Of a stretch of DNA of 44,805 nt, positions 1 through 8,546 are shown piece after piece. Position 1 is the stretch's first letter; each line of letters begins with the position of its first letter. This DNA comes from Ardenticatenaceae bacterium (GTDB lineage Bacteria; Chloroflexota; Anaerolineae; Promineifilales; Promineifilaceae): the NCBI GenBank assembly GCA_011525915.1, contig WYBM01000084.1, positions 1 through 44,805 on the forward strand. The letters are read 5' to 3'. A program made the translations under genes and the position numbers. Under the pieces are notes generated by a model, which was given only the letters and a program-made list of their open reading frames with translations, had not been told where the DNA came from and did no database searches.

Positions 1-45
1 AAGAGCGTGTTATGATTATTCATGGTGTCTCCTGGGTTGGTTTTT

Positions 46-63
46 GTAAGTTTGCAAACTCAC
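46..63. promoter_or_regulatory. Near-perfect palindrome just before the NACHT gene
   Basis: The 12 bases AGTTTGCAAACT at 49-60 are a perfect palindrome. It extends to 18 bases (46-63) with one mismatched pair. It ends two bases before the ATG of the NACHT gene, where a repressor could block expression. That role is inferred from position only. Confidence 0.3.
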
Positions 64-64
64 A

Positions 65-2152
65 ATGTTACCCCAACTTCAGGAGACCGCTTCATTTTGT
101 TTTATAAGATCTGTCAGTCAATCAGGTACACGACACAGGGCCGTTTTACGGCATAAAGTAAAAACTTTCTGGATCGACGGCGTATTGGAAAGTTCTTTGC
201 AAGAGATGGCTTTTATTGAACTAGAAACGATGTATCAGCCTGAAGCCGTGGCCCAGCCCTGGAAAAATATCCTACAACCACTACCATCAGGTGATGAACA
301 ATCTCGACCGTCAACAAACCTGCGTCATGTTCTGGCTGAAATGAACGATGCCTTATTAATACTGGGCGCACCTGGCGCTGGGAAGACGACCCAACTTTTA
401 TACCTGGCTCGTGAGTTAATGATACAAGGGGAAAATGACCCCCACTCCCCCATTCCTGTTGTTTTTAATCTCTCATCATGGGATGCATCTCGACAACCCA
501 TTGAGCTTTGGCTGCTGGGTGAGTTTGCCGCTAAATATGGGGTTCCACACACTATCGCCCAACCGTGGTTGGAAAACGGTGACTTGTGGTTACTTTTAGA
601 TGGCTTAGATGAAGTATCACCGCCGAATCGCGAAGCATGCGTTCAGGCACTAAATGCATTTTACCAGGCTTATGCCCCTCGGCTGGTTGTATGCAGCCGT
701 TTGGCAGATTACAAAGCTCTGACAACACAATTACACTTTCCTGGCGCGATTCTGCTGAAACCACTGACACCCCAACAGATTAACGCTTACTTGAGCAGGC
801 GTGAAAAGTACCATCACATCTATGGTTTCTTGCAGAAGGACACCTGGCTGCAAGCATTGGCAGCTACACCACTGATGCTGCGTATCATTTTATGGGCTTA
901 TCAAGAAATTAAAGAAATGCCCGTATGTGAAACGGCCGACGACTATCGTCACCGTCTTTTTGACGCCTATATCGACTACATGTTTAAACGTCGAGAGCCA
1001 ACTAAACAGTATACGCCTCACCAAACACGGCAATGGTTAACATGGTTAGCCCAGAAGATGCAACAGCACACACAATCGATCTTCCTCATTGAGCAAATTC
1101 AACCAAGCTGGTTGTCTTCACGGCAGCAACGATGGCTTTACACATTACTAACCCGTACATTTTCTGGTTTACTCCTGGGCTTTATCTTCGGCTTACATCG
1201 GGCTATCAGCAATTGGTTAAAGGAAGATACCTACTTTAACATTATTCTATGGGTAGTGGGGGGGCTTTTATTGGGGCTGGCAACGGCCGTGGTCGATGGT
1301 CTCTCTTTTGAACGCGATCTCAAAGGCATTATAAGACGGTATACAACCACTCGGTGGCAAGGAATAGGCCAGGCCCTCATGGGCTGTATTATATTTGGTG
1401 CAGGCGGGGGTCTGTTGTTTAGCTTCTTCTTTGATCGGGCCTATGGGTGGAGTGCCGGCGCCTTGTTTGGGGCAATGTATGGCCTTTTGTGGGGCTTAAA
1501 GCTAAAAGAGCAGACTGTTTTTCGAGACATTCAAACTGTTGAAGTGTTAAGTTTATCGGCCACAGGCATTCTCAAGGGATTACTTTATGGGACAGGTGTG
1601 GGCGTGGTTATTGGCCTGGTGTTAGGCTGGATGATGGGCCCGTATATGGAGCTCTTTGTGGGCACCCAAGGCGTTTTGACAACAGGATTATTCATGGGCA
1701 CTGGCTTTGGCCTGATTGCTGTACCATTTGGGGCCCTTGACTACAAAATTGCAGAAGGGAAACAGGTGGCCTATCAGGGGATGCATTTGTCTTTCCGGAA
1801 TGCTATCTTGACAGGGGTTTTGTTTGGTGGGTGGGGCGTAGTTATCTACGTGTTTATGTATGGCCTCATCATTGAGAGTTGCCTTAGTATAGGGATTATT
1901 ACGGGGGGTGGCGCCATGTTTTGGTATGGCTTGCAAGACATTATACGGCACGGCTTTTTGCGCCTGCTGCTGCAAATAAACCGTGAGGTGCCCCGGCATT
2001 ACGGCCGTTTTCTGGACTATGCCGCCAACCGGACCTTCTTATGCAAGGTAGGTGGGGGGTATGTGTTTCTACACCCCTTGTTGTTAGAGCATTTTGCCAG
2101 CTCTGGTTTACATGAAGCGCCGGTACCCCCACCCATGTTAGATTACAGTTAG
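65..2152 (+). CDS. NACHT-type NTPase with multi-pass membrane C-terminus
   Basis: This is a STAND/NACHT NTPase of 695 residues. A short N-terminal segment carries the FWIDGVLE-type motif (about 35-42) often seen just before bacterial NACHT domains. Walker A is GAPGAGKTT (101-109) and Walker B is LLLDGLDEV (176-184), followed by a sensor-like VVCSR (208-212). Residues about 375-640 hold roughly eight Gly-rich hydrophobic segments. The end (about 655-690) has the RFLDYAANRTFL...GGGYVFLHPLLLEHF pattern found at the C-terminus of membrane NACHT proteins. An in-frame stop at 47-49 makes the ATG at 65 the first possible start; no clear ribosome binding site precedes it. No effector domain is visible. 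Such proteins may act in signalling or phage defence, but this gene has no defence neighbours, so its role is unknown. Confidence 0.8.
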   Translation: MLPQLQETASFCFIRSVSQSGTRHRAVLRHKVKTFWIDGVLESSLQEMAFIELETMYQPEAVAQPWKNILQPLPSGDEQSRPSTNLRHVLAEMNDALLILGAPGAGKTTQLLYLARELMIQGENDPHSPIPVVFNLSSWDASRQPIELWLLGEFAAKYGVPHTIAQPWLENGDLWLLLDGLDEVSPPNREACVQALNAFYQAYAPRLVVCSRLADYKALTTQLHFPGAILLKPLTPQQINAYLSRREKYHHIYGFLQKDTWLQALAATPLMLRIILWAYQEIKEMPVCETADDYRHRLFDAYIDYMFKRREPTKQYTPHQTRQWLTWLAQKMQQHTQSIFLIEQIQPSWLSSRQQRWLYTLLTRTFSGLLLGFIFGLHRAISNWLKEDTYFNIILWVVGGLLLGLATAVVDGLSFERDLKGIIRRYTTTRWQGIGQALMGCIIFGAGGGLLFSFFFDRAYGWSAGALFGAMYGLLWGLKLKEQTVFRDIQTVEVLSLSATGILKGLLYGTGVGVVIGLVLGWMMGPYMELFVGTQGVLTTGLFMGTGFGLIAVPFGALDYKIAEGKQVAYQGMHLSFRNAILTGVLFGGWGVVIYVFMYGLIIESCLSIGIITGGGAMFWYGLQDIIRHGFLRLLLQINREVPRHYGRFLDYAANRTFLCKVGGGYVFLHPLLLEHFASSGLHEAPVPPPMLDYS

Positions 2153-2165
2153 AGGGGTACAGCTC

Positions 2166-2780
2166 CTATGGGCATTCAGCCCTATTGATCACCACGTCAC
2201 TGCTCGGAATTGTGGGCCAATCGATGATCTGTAAAACTTCCTTCCCCGGGCCCAAAACGTGCAAACGACACACAGGCGTCGTTTTAGTGATGGGGATGGC
2301 AAAAACACCTCCCTCACCATGGTCTGTTAATGTTGAACCATCAGCCAGATAGATCTGTATGGCCTGTACCTGAGGGGAGATGATTTGCCCATAAAGCAGC
2401 ACATGCCTGAATATGCCTTCTTTTCCCAGAGTCTCAAATTCAAAATCGCTCACCGTAAAATCAATAAGCTGCTCCGGTGCAAAATGAGAGACATCACGGT
2501 GCCATTCACCGTTCATGGTGGCTTTCCAACCAGCCATCCCTTTTTTGAAAGCCACAAACCCCATCTGCTCAACGTGAGGATCAGAAAGGTCCTTGGCTGT
2601 ATAAAGGGCTACAACACCCTCTGGAAAGGTACGGGTACTTAACATTCGGAAACCGGGCGGGGTAATCCCAGAGACAGCTATCTGGTCTTGCACCTGCTGT
2701 TCAAGCACCTTTTCACTACAACCGGTTAGCCACAATATTACGAAGCAAAGTGTTAGAAAGCATCTTATCAACTTTTTCAC
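2166..2780 (-). CDS. Small lipoprotein of unknown function
   Basis: The 204-residue product begins with a classical lipoprotein signal: basic MKKLIR, a hydrophobic core, and the lipobox LTGC with the acylated Cys at 21. The mature part has no motif I recognise and looks like a soluble, mainly beta domain. The start is GTG at 2780, without a good Shine-Dalgarno site. The gene converges on the NACHT gene with only 13 bases between stops, and it follows a secreted-protein gene on the same strand, from which a strong hairpin separates it. It should be anchored on the outer face of the cytoplasmic membrane. Confidence 0.7.
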   Translation of the reverse strand: MKKLIRCFLTLCFVILWLTGCSEKVLEQQVQDQIAVSGITPPGFRMLSTRTFPEGVVALYTAKDLSDPHVEQMGFVAFKKGMAGWKATMNGEWHRDVSHFAPEQLIDFTVSDFEFETLGKEGIFRHVLLYGQIISPQVQAIQIYLADGSTLTDHGEGGVFAIPITKTTPVCRLHVLGPGKEVLQIIDWPTIPSSDVVINRAECP

Positions 2781-2795
2781 AAAATCACACTATGG

Positions 2796-2832
2796 CAGGG
2801 GCGGGGCAGGCACAAAACCTGCCCCGCCCCTG
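2796..2832 (-). terminator. Strong GC hairpin between two minus-strand genes
   Basis: A perfect 15-base-pair stem (2796-2810 with 2818-2832) has a 7-base loop. It lies just after the stop of the Trp-rich secreted protein and before the lipoprotein start. There is no T-run on either side, so it may be a rho-assisted terminator, an mRNA-stabilising hairpin or an attenuator. Confidence 0.5.
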
Positions 2833-2871
2833 CGATTGGCTTCTTTTAGAAATGGTGTTACCCGTCAGGGT

Positions 2872-3387
2872 TTATTTTGCTGTTTCCGGCCCATTGCCAC
2901 CGGCGCTGCCGGAGTAGGTGCCATTGCCATATACGGTTTGATTCACCCAGGGGTAGGAGTGGGACACACAACCAAGATTTTGGATGAAACAAAAATCCCC
3001 TTGTGCATAATGCCAGTAAGACGTTTGCCCAACGCCGCCAGATTGATTCTCCACAATATCGCCCTGGAAACTCCAGCCATAGTTAGCCCAAACGGTTCTC
3101 CATTTGTTCAATGAGGTAATGGTCGTACCGTTATAGCACCAGTTAATACTCCAGGCGTATGACCAAACCTTTATGCCGGTAATACTGTAACCATTCACCC
3201 CTTTGGTAAACGTCTTACAGGCGTCAGGGGAATCGGCCGGGGTACTGTCTTGAACGCTCTCAAATTCAACCATCTTGACAACCGGGTTGGGGCTTCCCTG
3301 GACGCCTGTGTCTGCGCTGGCTGACACAACGGTGACCAGTAACAAAAAAGCCATAACAAAAAGCGAGACAAGCATTTTAGGTTTCAT
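2872..3387 (-). CDS. Small Trp-rich secreted protein
   Basis: The 171-residue product starts with a Sec signal peptide (MKPKMLVSLF..., cleavage probably near VSASA-D, residue 26). The mature part contains many Trp, Tyr, Asn and Gly residues and four Cys (in the segments DACKTF, NWCYNG, DFCFIQ and LGCVSH), consistent with two disulfides and an extracellular beta domain. Similar Trp-rich secreted proteins of unknown function are known to me from Gram-positive bacteria, but I cannot name a family. The ribosome binding site AAGGAG lies about 10 bases before ATG 3387, so the start is secure. It is probably monocistronic, because the hairpin at 2796-2832 follows it. Confidence 0.65.
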   Translation of the reverse strand: MKPKMLVSLFVMAFLLLVTVVSASADTGVQGSPNPVVKMVEFESVQDSTPADSPDACKTFTKGVNGYSITGIKVWSYAWSINWCYNGTTITSLNKWRTVWANYGWSFQGDIVENQSGGVGQTSYWHYAQGDFCFIQNLGCVSHSYPWVNQTVYGNGTYSGSAGGNGPETAK

Positions 3388-3544
3388 CTGTAAATTTTCT
3401 CTCCTTATTCCGAATAATTTTTGATCCCTGTTTGTTAGAAACTATACCATTTACTCTACCTATTTTTTTACTCTCACATAAGATCAAGCCCGGCCAACTT
3501 TGTGGCCGCTTCCGGTCATCAGCATGGTCAACCACGGCCGTTTC

Positions 3545-3578
3545 CAAGTTCGTTCTTTTCGGTAAGTTGGGGTATAAT
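3545..3578 (+). promoter_or_regulatory. Candidate gyrA promoter
   Basis: A perfect -10 box TATAAT lies at 3573-3578, with no convincing -35 hexamer at the usual distance. Transcription would start near 3585, about 137 bases before gyrA. Confidence 0.4.
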
Positions 3579-3614
3579 TTGGTGGGTCTAAAAGCCCACA
3601 GAAACAGCGAAGCA

Positions 3615-3638
3615 GCCACCCCGCGGTGGCCTTTTTTT
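3615..3638 (+). terminator. Rho-independent terminator in the gyrA leader
   Basis: The stem GCCACC/GGTGGC (3615-3620 with 3625-3630) is followed by CCTTTTTTT. It stands between the candidate promoter at 3573 and gyrA at 3722, with a second small hairpin (GTGGGT/GCCCAC, 3582-3599) before it. No plus-strand gene precedes it, so it either ends a short RNA of about 50 bases or acts as an attenuator of gyrA. Confidence 0.6.
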
Positions 3639-3721
3639 ACGTTAGGGGTGTGTGTTGTAGTCAATCATTGGGTAAGGGCATCTGTTGACCCAGTTACCTG
3701 ATCTCCCCTGGAGGCTCTACT

Positions 3722-6247
3722 TTGGAAATCGGCACCGTAAACCAGATCGATATCAACGACGAGATGCGTAATTCCTATCTCGATTACGCCATGAGCGTCA
3801 TCATTGCCCGTGCCCTGCCAGACGCCCGCGATGGCCTCAAACCGGTACACCGGCGCATCCTCTACGCCATGTGGGACATGGGCATTCGGGCCAACACCCC
3901 GCACCGCAAAAGCGCCCGTATCGTTGGTGAGGTGTTGGGTAAATACCATCCACACAGTGATGCGGCCGTGTATGACGCCATGGTGCGTATGGCCCAGAAC
4001 TTCTCCTTGCGTTACATGCTGGTAGATGGCCAGGGTAACTTTGGCAGCATCGATGGTGACAGCGCCGCCGCCATGCGTTACACCGAAGCCCGCCTCTCGC
4101 GCATTGCCCATGAACTGCTGGAAGACATTGACAAGGAAACCGTAGACTTTGGTCCCAACTTTGATGACAGCCTGACTGAACCCACGCTGCTCCCCGCCCG
4201 GCTGCCCAATTTGCTGCTCAATGGCTCGGCCGGCATTGCCGTGGGCATGGCCACCAATATCCCGCCGCACAACCTTGGCGAATTGTGTGATGCCATCAGC
4301 CACCTGATTGACCGCCACGACGAGATTGATGACGTCACCCTGGAAGACCTGATGCAGTTTGTGAAAGGGCCAGACTTCCCTGGCGGCGGCATTATCATAG
4401 GGTCAGAGGGCATCCGCAGCGCCTTTGCTACCGGCCGAGGCAAAGTGGTCATACGCGCCAAAGCCGAAATTGAGGAACTGCCCCGCAGCCCAGACAGGCA
4501 GCGCATCAATATCACCGAGATTCCTTTCCAGGTGAACAAAGCCATGCTTATTGAGCGTATGGCCGAACTGGTCACACGCGGCGAGATTGATGACATCTCT
4601 GACATCCGTGATGAGTCAGACCAGCGGGGCACCTCTATCATCGTGGAGCTGAAGCGGAACGCTCAACCCATGAAGGTGCTAAATCAGCTTTTTAAACACA
4701 CCTCATTGCAAACAACATTTGGGGTGCAAATGCTGGCCGTGGTGGATAAGCAGCCTCGTTTGCTTTCTCTAAAGCGCGCCCTGCAAATTCACATTGACCA
4801 CCGCGTAGAGGTCATCACCCGGCGTACCCGCTTTGAGCTGGATAAAGCACAGAAGCGGCAGCACGTCCTGGCCGGGTTGTTGATTGCTCTGGAACACCTG
4901 GATGAAGTTATTGAAACCATTCGCCGCGCGTCCGATGCCGATGAGGCCAGAACGCAGTTGATGGAGCGATTTGGCCTGTCTGAACCACAGGCGACAGCCA
5001 TTCTAGACATGCAGCTGCGCCGCCTGGCAGCCCTGGAACGGCAAAAGATCGAAGACGAATATGCCGAGATCACGACGCAGATTACCTATTTGCAAAGCTT
5101 ACTGGCCGAGAAGAAAAAGATTCTGGCCTTAATTAAAGAAGACGTCACCGCCCTGAAAGAGAAATATGGCGACGCCCGACGCTCAGAGATAGCCGTCGGG
5201 TTGGATGCTGACATTAACATGGAAGACATCATCCCCGATGAGGATGTGTTTGTCTCTATTACGCAGCGAGGGTACGTCAAACGCACGCCAGTGGCCGCTT
5301 ACCGTATGCAGCAGCGCGGCGGCAAGGGCCTCATTGGCATGAGCACCCGCGAGGAAGACCAGCTTGAGCATCTGTTTGCGGCTGGCACACACAATACCAT
5401 CCTCTTTTTCTCCGACTGGGGCAAGGTCTATTCCATTAAGACGTATGACATTCCGGAGCTAGATCGCACGGCAAAGGGCACGTCATTGATGAACATTTTG
5501 CCGTTGATGCCCGATGAGAAGATTACGGCCGCATTGCCCGTCCACAGCTTTGAAGACGCCGAATACCTGACCATGATCACCCGGAAAGGCAAAATTAAGC
5601 GGGTCGAGATAAAAATGTTTGCCTACGTACGCCCCAGTGGGCTGATTGCCATCAACCTGGAAGATGATGACCGGCTGGGCTGGGTGAAGTTGACAGAAGG
5701 GGGCCAGGATCTGATTTTGGTGAGCGAGCAGGGGCGGGGTATTCGGTTCGGTGAAGAAGACGTACGCCCCATGGGCCGAAATGCCATTGGCGTGTACGCC
5801 ATGAAGCTAGATGCGTGGGACAACATTGCCGGCGCAGACGTGGTAACAGAAGACGCCGATGTGCTGGTGATTACGGAAAAAGGCTATGGCAAGCGCACAG
5901 ATGTGGGCGAATATCGCCAGCAGCAACGGTATGGGCAAGGAGTGCGCGCCATGGTGTTGACGCCGCAGCGCACGGGTAAGATCGTCAGCGCACGGGTGGT
6001 ATCTCCCGGTGATGAAGTCACCTGCATTTCCACACAAGGCATCATTTTGCGGACACTGGCAGACCATATTTCACAACAGGGGCGGCATACCCAAGGGGTG
6101 CGGGTGATGGATTTACGCAGCAGCGATACCGTAGCTTCGGTAGCCGTAGTGCGTGAGGGGCGTCTGTCTAGAGTTATGGCCGATGAGGAGCGCCCCGTTG
6201 CCGAAGTTTCTTCTGACGGGGGAGCAGAAAATGGCGAACTGGCGTGA
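3722..6247 (+). CDS. gyrA: DNA gyrase subunit A
   Basis: This is the 841-residue breakage-reunion subunit of DNA gyrase, which introduces negative supercoils together with GyrB (not in this window). The N-terminal domain has the usual DEMRNSYLDYAMSVI start, and the catalytic Tyr is Y120 in AAAMRYTEARL. The C-terminal six-bladed beta-pinwheel (about 510-820) carries the GyrA-box QQRGGKG (530-536), which separates it from ParC. The start is TTG at 3722 with GGAG about nine bases upstream. The quinolone-determining stretch reads HPHSDAAVYD: Ser79 replaces the near-invariant Gly (E. coli 81) and Ala81 replaces Ser83, while Asp85 (E. coli 87) is kept. A terminator-like hairpin sits in its leader. 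No ACGGCCGT copy occurs in the gene. Confidence 0.96.
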   Translation: MEIGTVNQIDINDEMRNSYLDYAMSVIIARALPDARDGLKPVHRRILYAMWDMGIRANTPHRKSARIVGEVLGKYHPHSDAAVYDAMVRMAQNFSLRYMLVDGQGNFGSIDGDSAAAMRYTEARLSRIAHELLEDIDKETVDFGPNFDDSLTEPTLLPARLPNLLLNGSAGIAVGMATNIPPHNLGELCDAISHLIDRHDEIDDVTLEDLMQFVKGPDFPGGGIIIGSEGIRSAFATGRGKVVIRAKAEIEELPRSPDRQRINITEIPFQVNKAMLIERMAELVTRGEIDDISDIRDESDQRGTSIIVELKRNAQPMKVLNQLFKHTSLQTTFGVQMLAVVDKQPRLLSLKRALQIHIDHRVEVITRRTRFELDKAQKRQHVLAGLLIALEHLDEVIETIRRASDADEARTQLMERFGLSEPQATAILDMQLRRLAALERQKIEDEYAEITTQITYLQSLLAEKKKILALIKEDVTALKEKYGDARRSEIAVGLDADINMEDIIPDEDVFVSITQRGYVKRTPVAAYRMQQRGGKGLIGMSTREEDQLEHLFAAGTHNTILFFSDWGKVYSIKTYDIPELDRTAKGTSLMNILPLMPDEKITAALPVHSFEDAEYLTMITRKGKIKRVEIKMFAYVRPSGLIAINLEDDDRLGWVKLTEGGQDLILVSEQGRGIRFGEEDVRPMGRNAIGVYAMKLDAWDNIAGADVVTEDADVLVITEKGYGKRTDVGEYRQQQRYGQGVRAMVLTPQRTGKIVSARVVSPGDEVTCISTQGIILRTLADHISQQGRHTQGVRVMDLRSSDTVASVAVVREGRLSRVMADEERPVAEVSSDGGAENGELA

Positions 6248-6435
6248 AAAATCTGTTAAAATAGCTTATCAATAGCCTATAACTACCAATGCTTCCAACC
6301 TGATTACCTGTAGTTTTATCACCCCCTTTTCCTATTCGTTCCATATGTGGCTGGGGCTATACTTGCATATGGTGCACATAACAATTGGCCTCGTGACCAC
6401 GCAGTGAAGAGACTTGATAAAGAAGGAAGCATTAA

Positions 6436-7827
6436 ATGAGCACAGGTAGATTGATGAAGCTTTTGGCTCCTCCCATGAAACTGGAGGAGTTAAACATTCC
6501 ACACTCTATTGTTGAAGACCTGATCTTCCGCATGTTATTTAATGAAGGTGATGTCAGCATTGCCCGCTTCACCCAGACAATGGGCATTCATGCCCGCATC
6601 ATTGATGATATGCTCAGCCGCATGAAACAGGAACATTTGGTAGAAGTGACCAAAGCCGGTTCATTGGGCAGCCTTAGCTTCACTTATGGTATGACAGATA
6701 AAGGAGCCAAACGTGCTCGTGATGCTTTTGAACGCAGCCAGTACATTGGGCGTGTGCCCGTAGCTTTAGAAGCGTACAATGAAGCCATTCTCATTCAGAC
6801 ACAAGGCACAAAAAAGATCGGACCTGATCAGGTCAAACGAGCGCTCAATCACCTGATTTTACCTGATAATTTTCATCGCAAAATTGGCCCGGCTGTCAAC
6901 GCCGGGAGTTCGCTTTTTTTATATGGTCCACCAGGGAATGGCAAAACAACCGTCGCCGAGGCCATTGCCAAATTGCTGGGGCAAGATTCAGCCCTTGTCT
7001 TGCCTGATGCCATTACCGTCGGAGGGCAAATCATTCGTGTCTTTGACCCTCTGGTTCACGTCCCCATCAAAGAATTTGACCTGCCCTTTCACACCACCAA
7101 CCTGTTTGATGGTGATCCGGACAAGGTACGGTATGATAATCGATGGCGCTTATTTCAGCGGCCAGCGGTGATGGTGGGTGGTGAGTTAACCATGGATTCG
7201 CTGGATTTGCGCTTTGAGCCGGTAGGAAAGGTGTACGAAGCACCGCTGCAGCTAAAAGCCAACGGCGGCATGTTCTTGATTGATGACTTTGGCCGCCAAC
7301 AAATCAGCCCGCAACAACTGCTCAACCGCTGGATTGTGCCCCTGGAAAGCGAAATTGATTTCCTGCGCTTGCAATCGGGGCAAACCCTGGAAGTTCCGTT
7401 TAAACAGCTTATTGTCTTTTCTACCAACCTTGACCCTGATCAGCTGGTTGATGGCGCTTTTCTGCGCCGTATTCAGATGAAAGTTGAAGTGGGAGGCCCG
7501 GATGAGAAGCTGTATTACCAGATTTTTATGGCGGTTTGTAAGCATTATAACATCCCCTTTGACAAAAGAACCTTTGTCCATTTGCTGCAAAAACAGTACC
7601 GGACTATGGGGCGTGTCATGCAGGCTGTTCATCCACGTGACATTGTGAAGACCGTCATGGCAATTTGTGATTATGAAGGTATACCGGCGGCGCTAACCCC
7701 CGAATTGGTTGATGAAGCGTGTAACAGCTACTTTGTAGACGGAAATATGGCGGCTACTTTGGGTGATATGGAACCGGCAGCACCATCTCAGTCAGCTCAG
7801 CCACGTGTGGCCGCCATGGCCAACTAA
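6436..7827 (+). CDS. AAA+ ATPase with N-terminal winged helix
   Basis: The 463-residue cytoplasmic protein has a winged-helix-like N-terminal region (about 25-100), then an AAA+ module. Walker A is GPPGNGKTT (164-172), Walker B is MFLIDDF (279-285), a sensor-1 Asn follows in FSTN (328-331), and candidate Arg-finger residues are at 344-345. The C-terminal part (about 360-445) resembles an AAA+ lid domain. The tail is rich in Ala, Pro and Gln. The partner or substrate cannot be told from sequence; it is related to single-ring ATPases used as remodelling or regulatory motors, and I do not assign it to the true MoxR family. An AAGGA site precedes ATG 6436. It lies 188 bases after gyrA and appears to be transcribed separately. 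Confidence 0.8.
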   Translation: MSTGRLMKLLAPPMKLEELNIPHSIVEDLIFRMLFNEGDVSIARFTQTMGIHARIIDDMLSRMKQEHLVEVTKAGSLGSLSFTYGMTDKGAKRARDAFERSQYIGRVPVALEAYNEAILIQTQGTKKIGPDQVKRALNHLILPDNFHRKIGPAVNAGSSLFLYGPPGNGKTTVAEAIAKLLGQDSALVLPDAITVGGQIIRVFDPLVHVPIKEFDLPFHTTNLFDGDPDKVRYDNRWRLFQRPAVMVGGELTMDSLDLRFEPVGKVYEAPLQLKANGGMFLIDDFGRQQISPQQLLNRWIVPLESEIDFLRLQSGQTLEVPFKQLIVFSTNLDPDQLVDGAFLRRIQMKVEVGGPDEKLYYQIFMAVCKHYNIPFDKRTFVHLLQKQYRTMGRVMQAVHPRDIVKTVMAICDYEGIPAALTPELVDEACNSYFVDGNMAATLGDMEPAAPSQSAQPRVAAMAN

Positions 7828-7915
7828 ACGAGCGTACCAGCAGCACACACGGCCGTATCCTCGCTACCTCCATTTACCGGCCGTATTTGATGACCCTGGT
7901 CAGCCGCCGGGCTGA

Positions 7916-8197
7916 TCACCAGCAGGGATGTTTGCATGTGCCCCACACCCATACCACAACCTCAGCCAGCTTCGCCTGCGTACGTCCCTGGCCCATGTGG
8001 CCCAAACAAATATCAGCCTCACCGATGTTGGCCTTGAACCGGGTTATGCCAGCCACAGCCACTTCACCCTGGCCTTCCGCCGCACCTTCGGTACAGCCCC
8101 CTCTAATTTTCGCCAGACGGCTTCCACCGCCCGCATCCGCCAAATGAGCAAGATTTTGACAGCATGCCCCGGTCCCTCCCGGTATCCTGTTAGGTAA
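7916..8197 (+). pseudogene. Remnant of an AraC-family regulator (C-terminal HTH)
   Basis: The frame ending at 8197 reads LTDVGLEPGYASHSHFTLAFRR and then FGTAPSNFR, which is the second helix-turn-helix and closing signature of AraC/XylS regulators. The first helix-turn-helix is only partly present (PHPYHNLSQLRLRTSLAHVAQ), and the ligand-binding domain is missing. A stop at 7913-7915 closes the frame upstream, and the only ATG (7928) falls inside the DNA-binding domain. This is best read as gene debris. Confidence 0.6.
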
Positions 8198-8217
8198 ACC
8201 GTAGAAACTATATCGTA

Positions 8218-8311
8218 CCAGTAATCAGAAGTCCGTCATCAGTTTTCAGTAGGCTATTTTCAGAGATAGGCCAGTACTGAAAACTGTACACTGATGACTG
8301 AAAACCGATGA
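8218..8311. repeat. Dispersed ATCAGT/ACTGAT inverted repeat, copy A
   Basis: This intergenic element is nearly the same as the one at 42902-43010. Its left arm ATCAGTTTTCAGTA (8238-8251) pairs with TACTGAAAACTG (8275-8286), and again imperfectly with 8297-8311. The centre CTATTTTCAGAGAT is shared with the other copy. It encodes no protein. Confidence 0.75.
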
Positions 8312-8390
8312 TAGACGCTCATTTGGGAGATTTTGTCATCCTTACAAGCTGCGTTCCCCTGCGTCTCATTCAAACCCTGTGGAGGATACG

Positions 8391-8525
8391 ATGTTTAATA
8401 AACGACGCTTCAAATGATTAGATTTTGTGGGCACGGCCGTGGGGAATAACTTTAACGGCACAGATGTTGTCCACGGCCGTGTCTGGGATGACAATGGCGC
8501 ACTCGGTATCAACAGCCTCTTGTAA
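8391..8525 (+). pseudogene. Small ORF interrupted by in-frame TGA
   Basis: GGAGG followed five bases later by ATG 8391 opens a frame of eight codons (MFNKRRFK). TGA follows at 8415-8417, and then 35 more open codons in the same frame (LDFVGTAVGNNFNGTDVV...) end in TAA at 8523-8525. Two ACGGCCGT copies lie in the second part. I recognise no family. A decayed small gene or 5' fragment is most likely; recoding of TGA is possible but unsupported. Confidence 0.3.
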
Positions 8526-8546
8526 GACGAGAGTCAAGAGGAACTC

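Noticed and set aside
2152..2190. Weak inverted repeat between NACHT and lipoprotein stops
   Set aside because: The stem is too short and lacks a T-run.
3665..4318. 217-codon minus-strand frame opposite gyrA
   Set aside because: It is antisense to the conserved gyrA coding frame and is explained by its codon bias.
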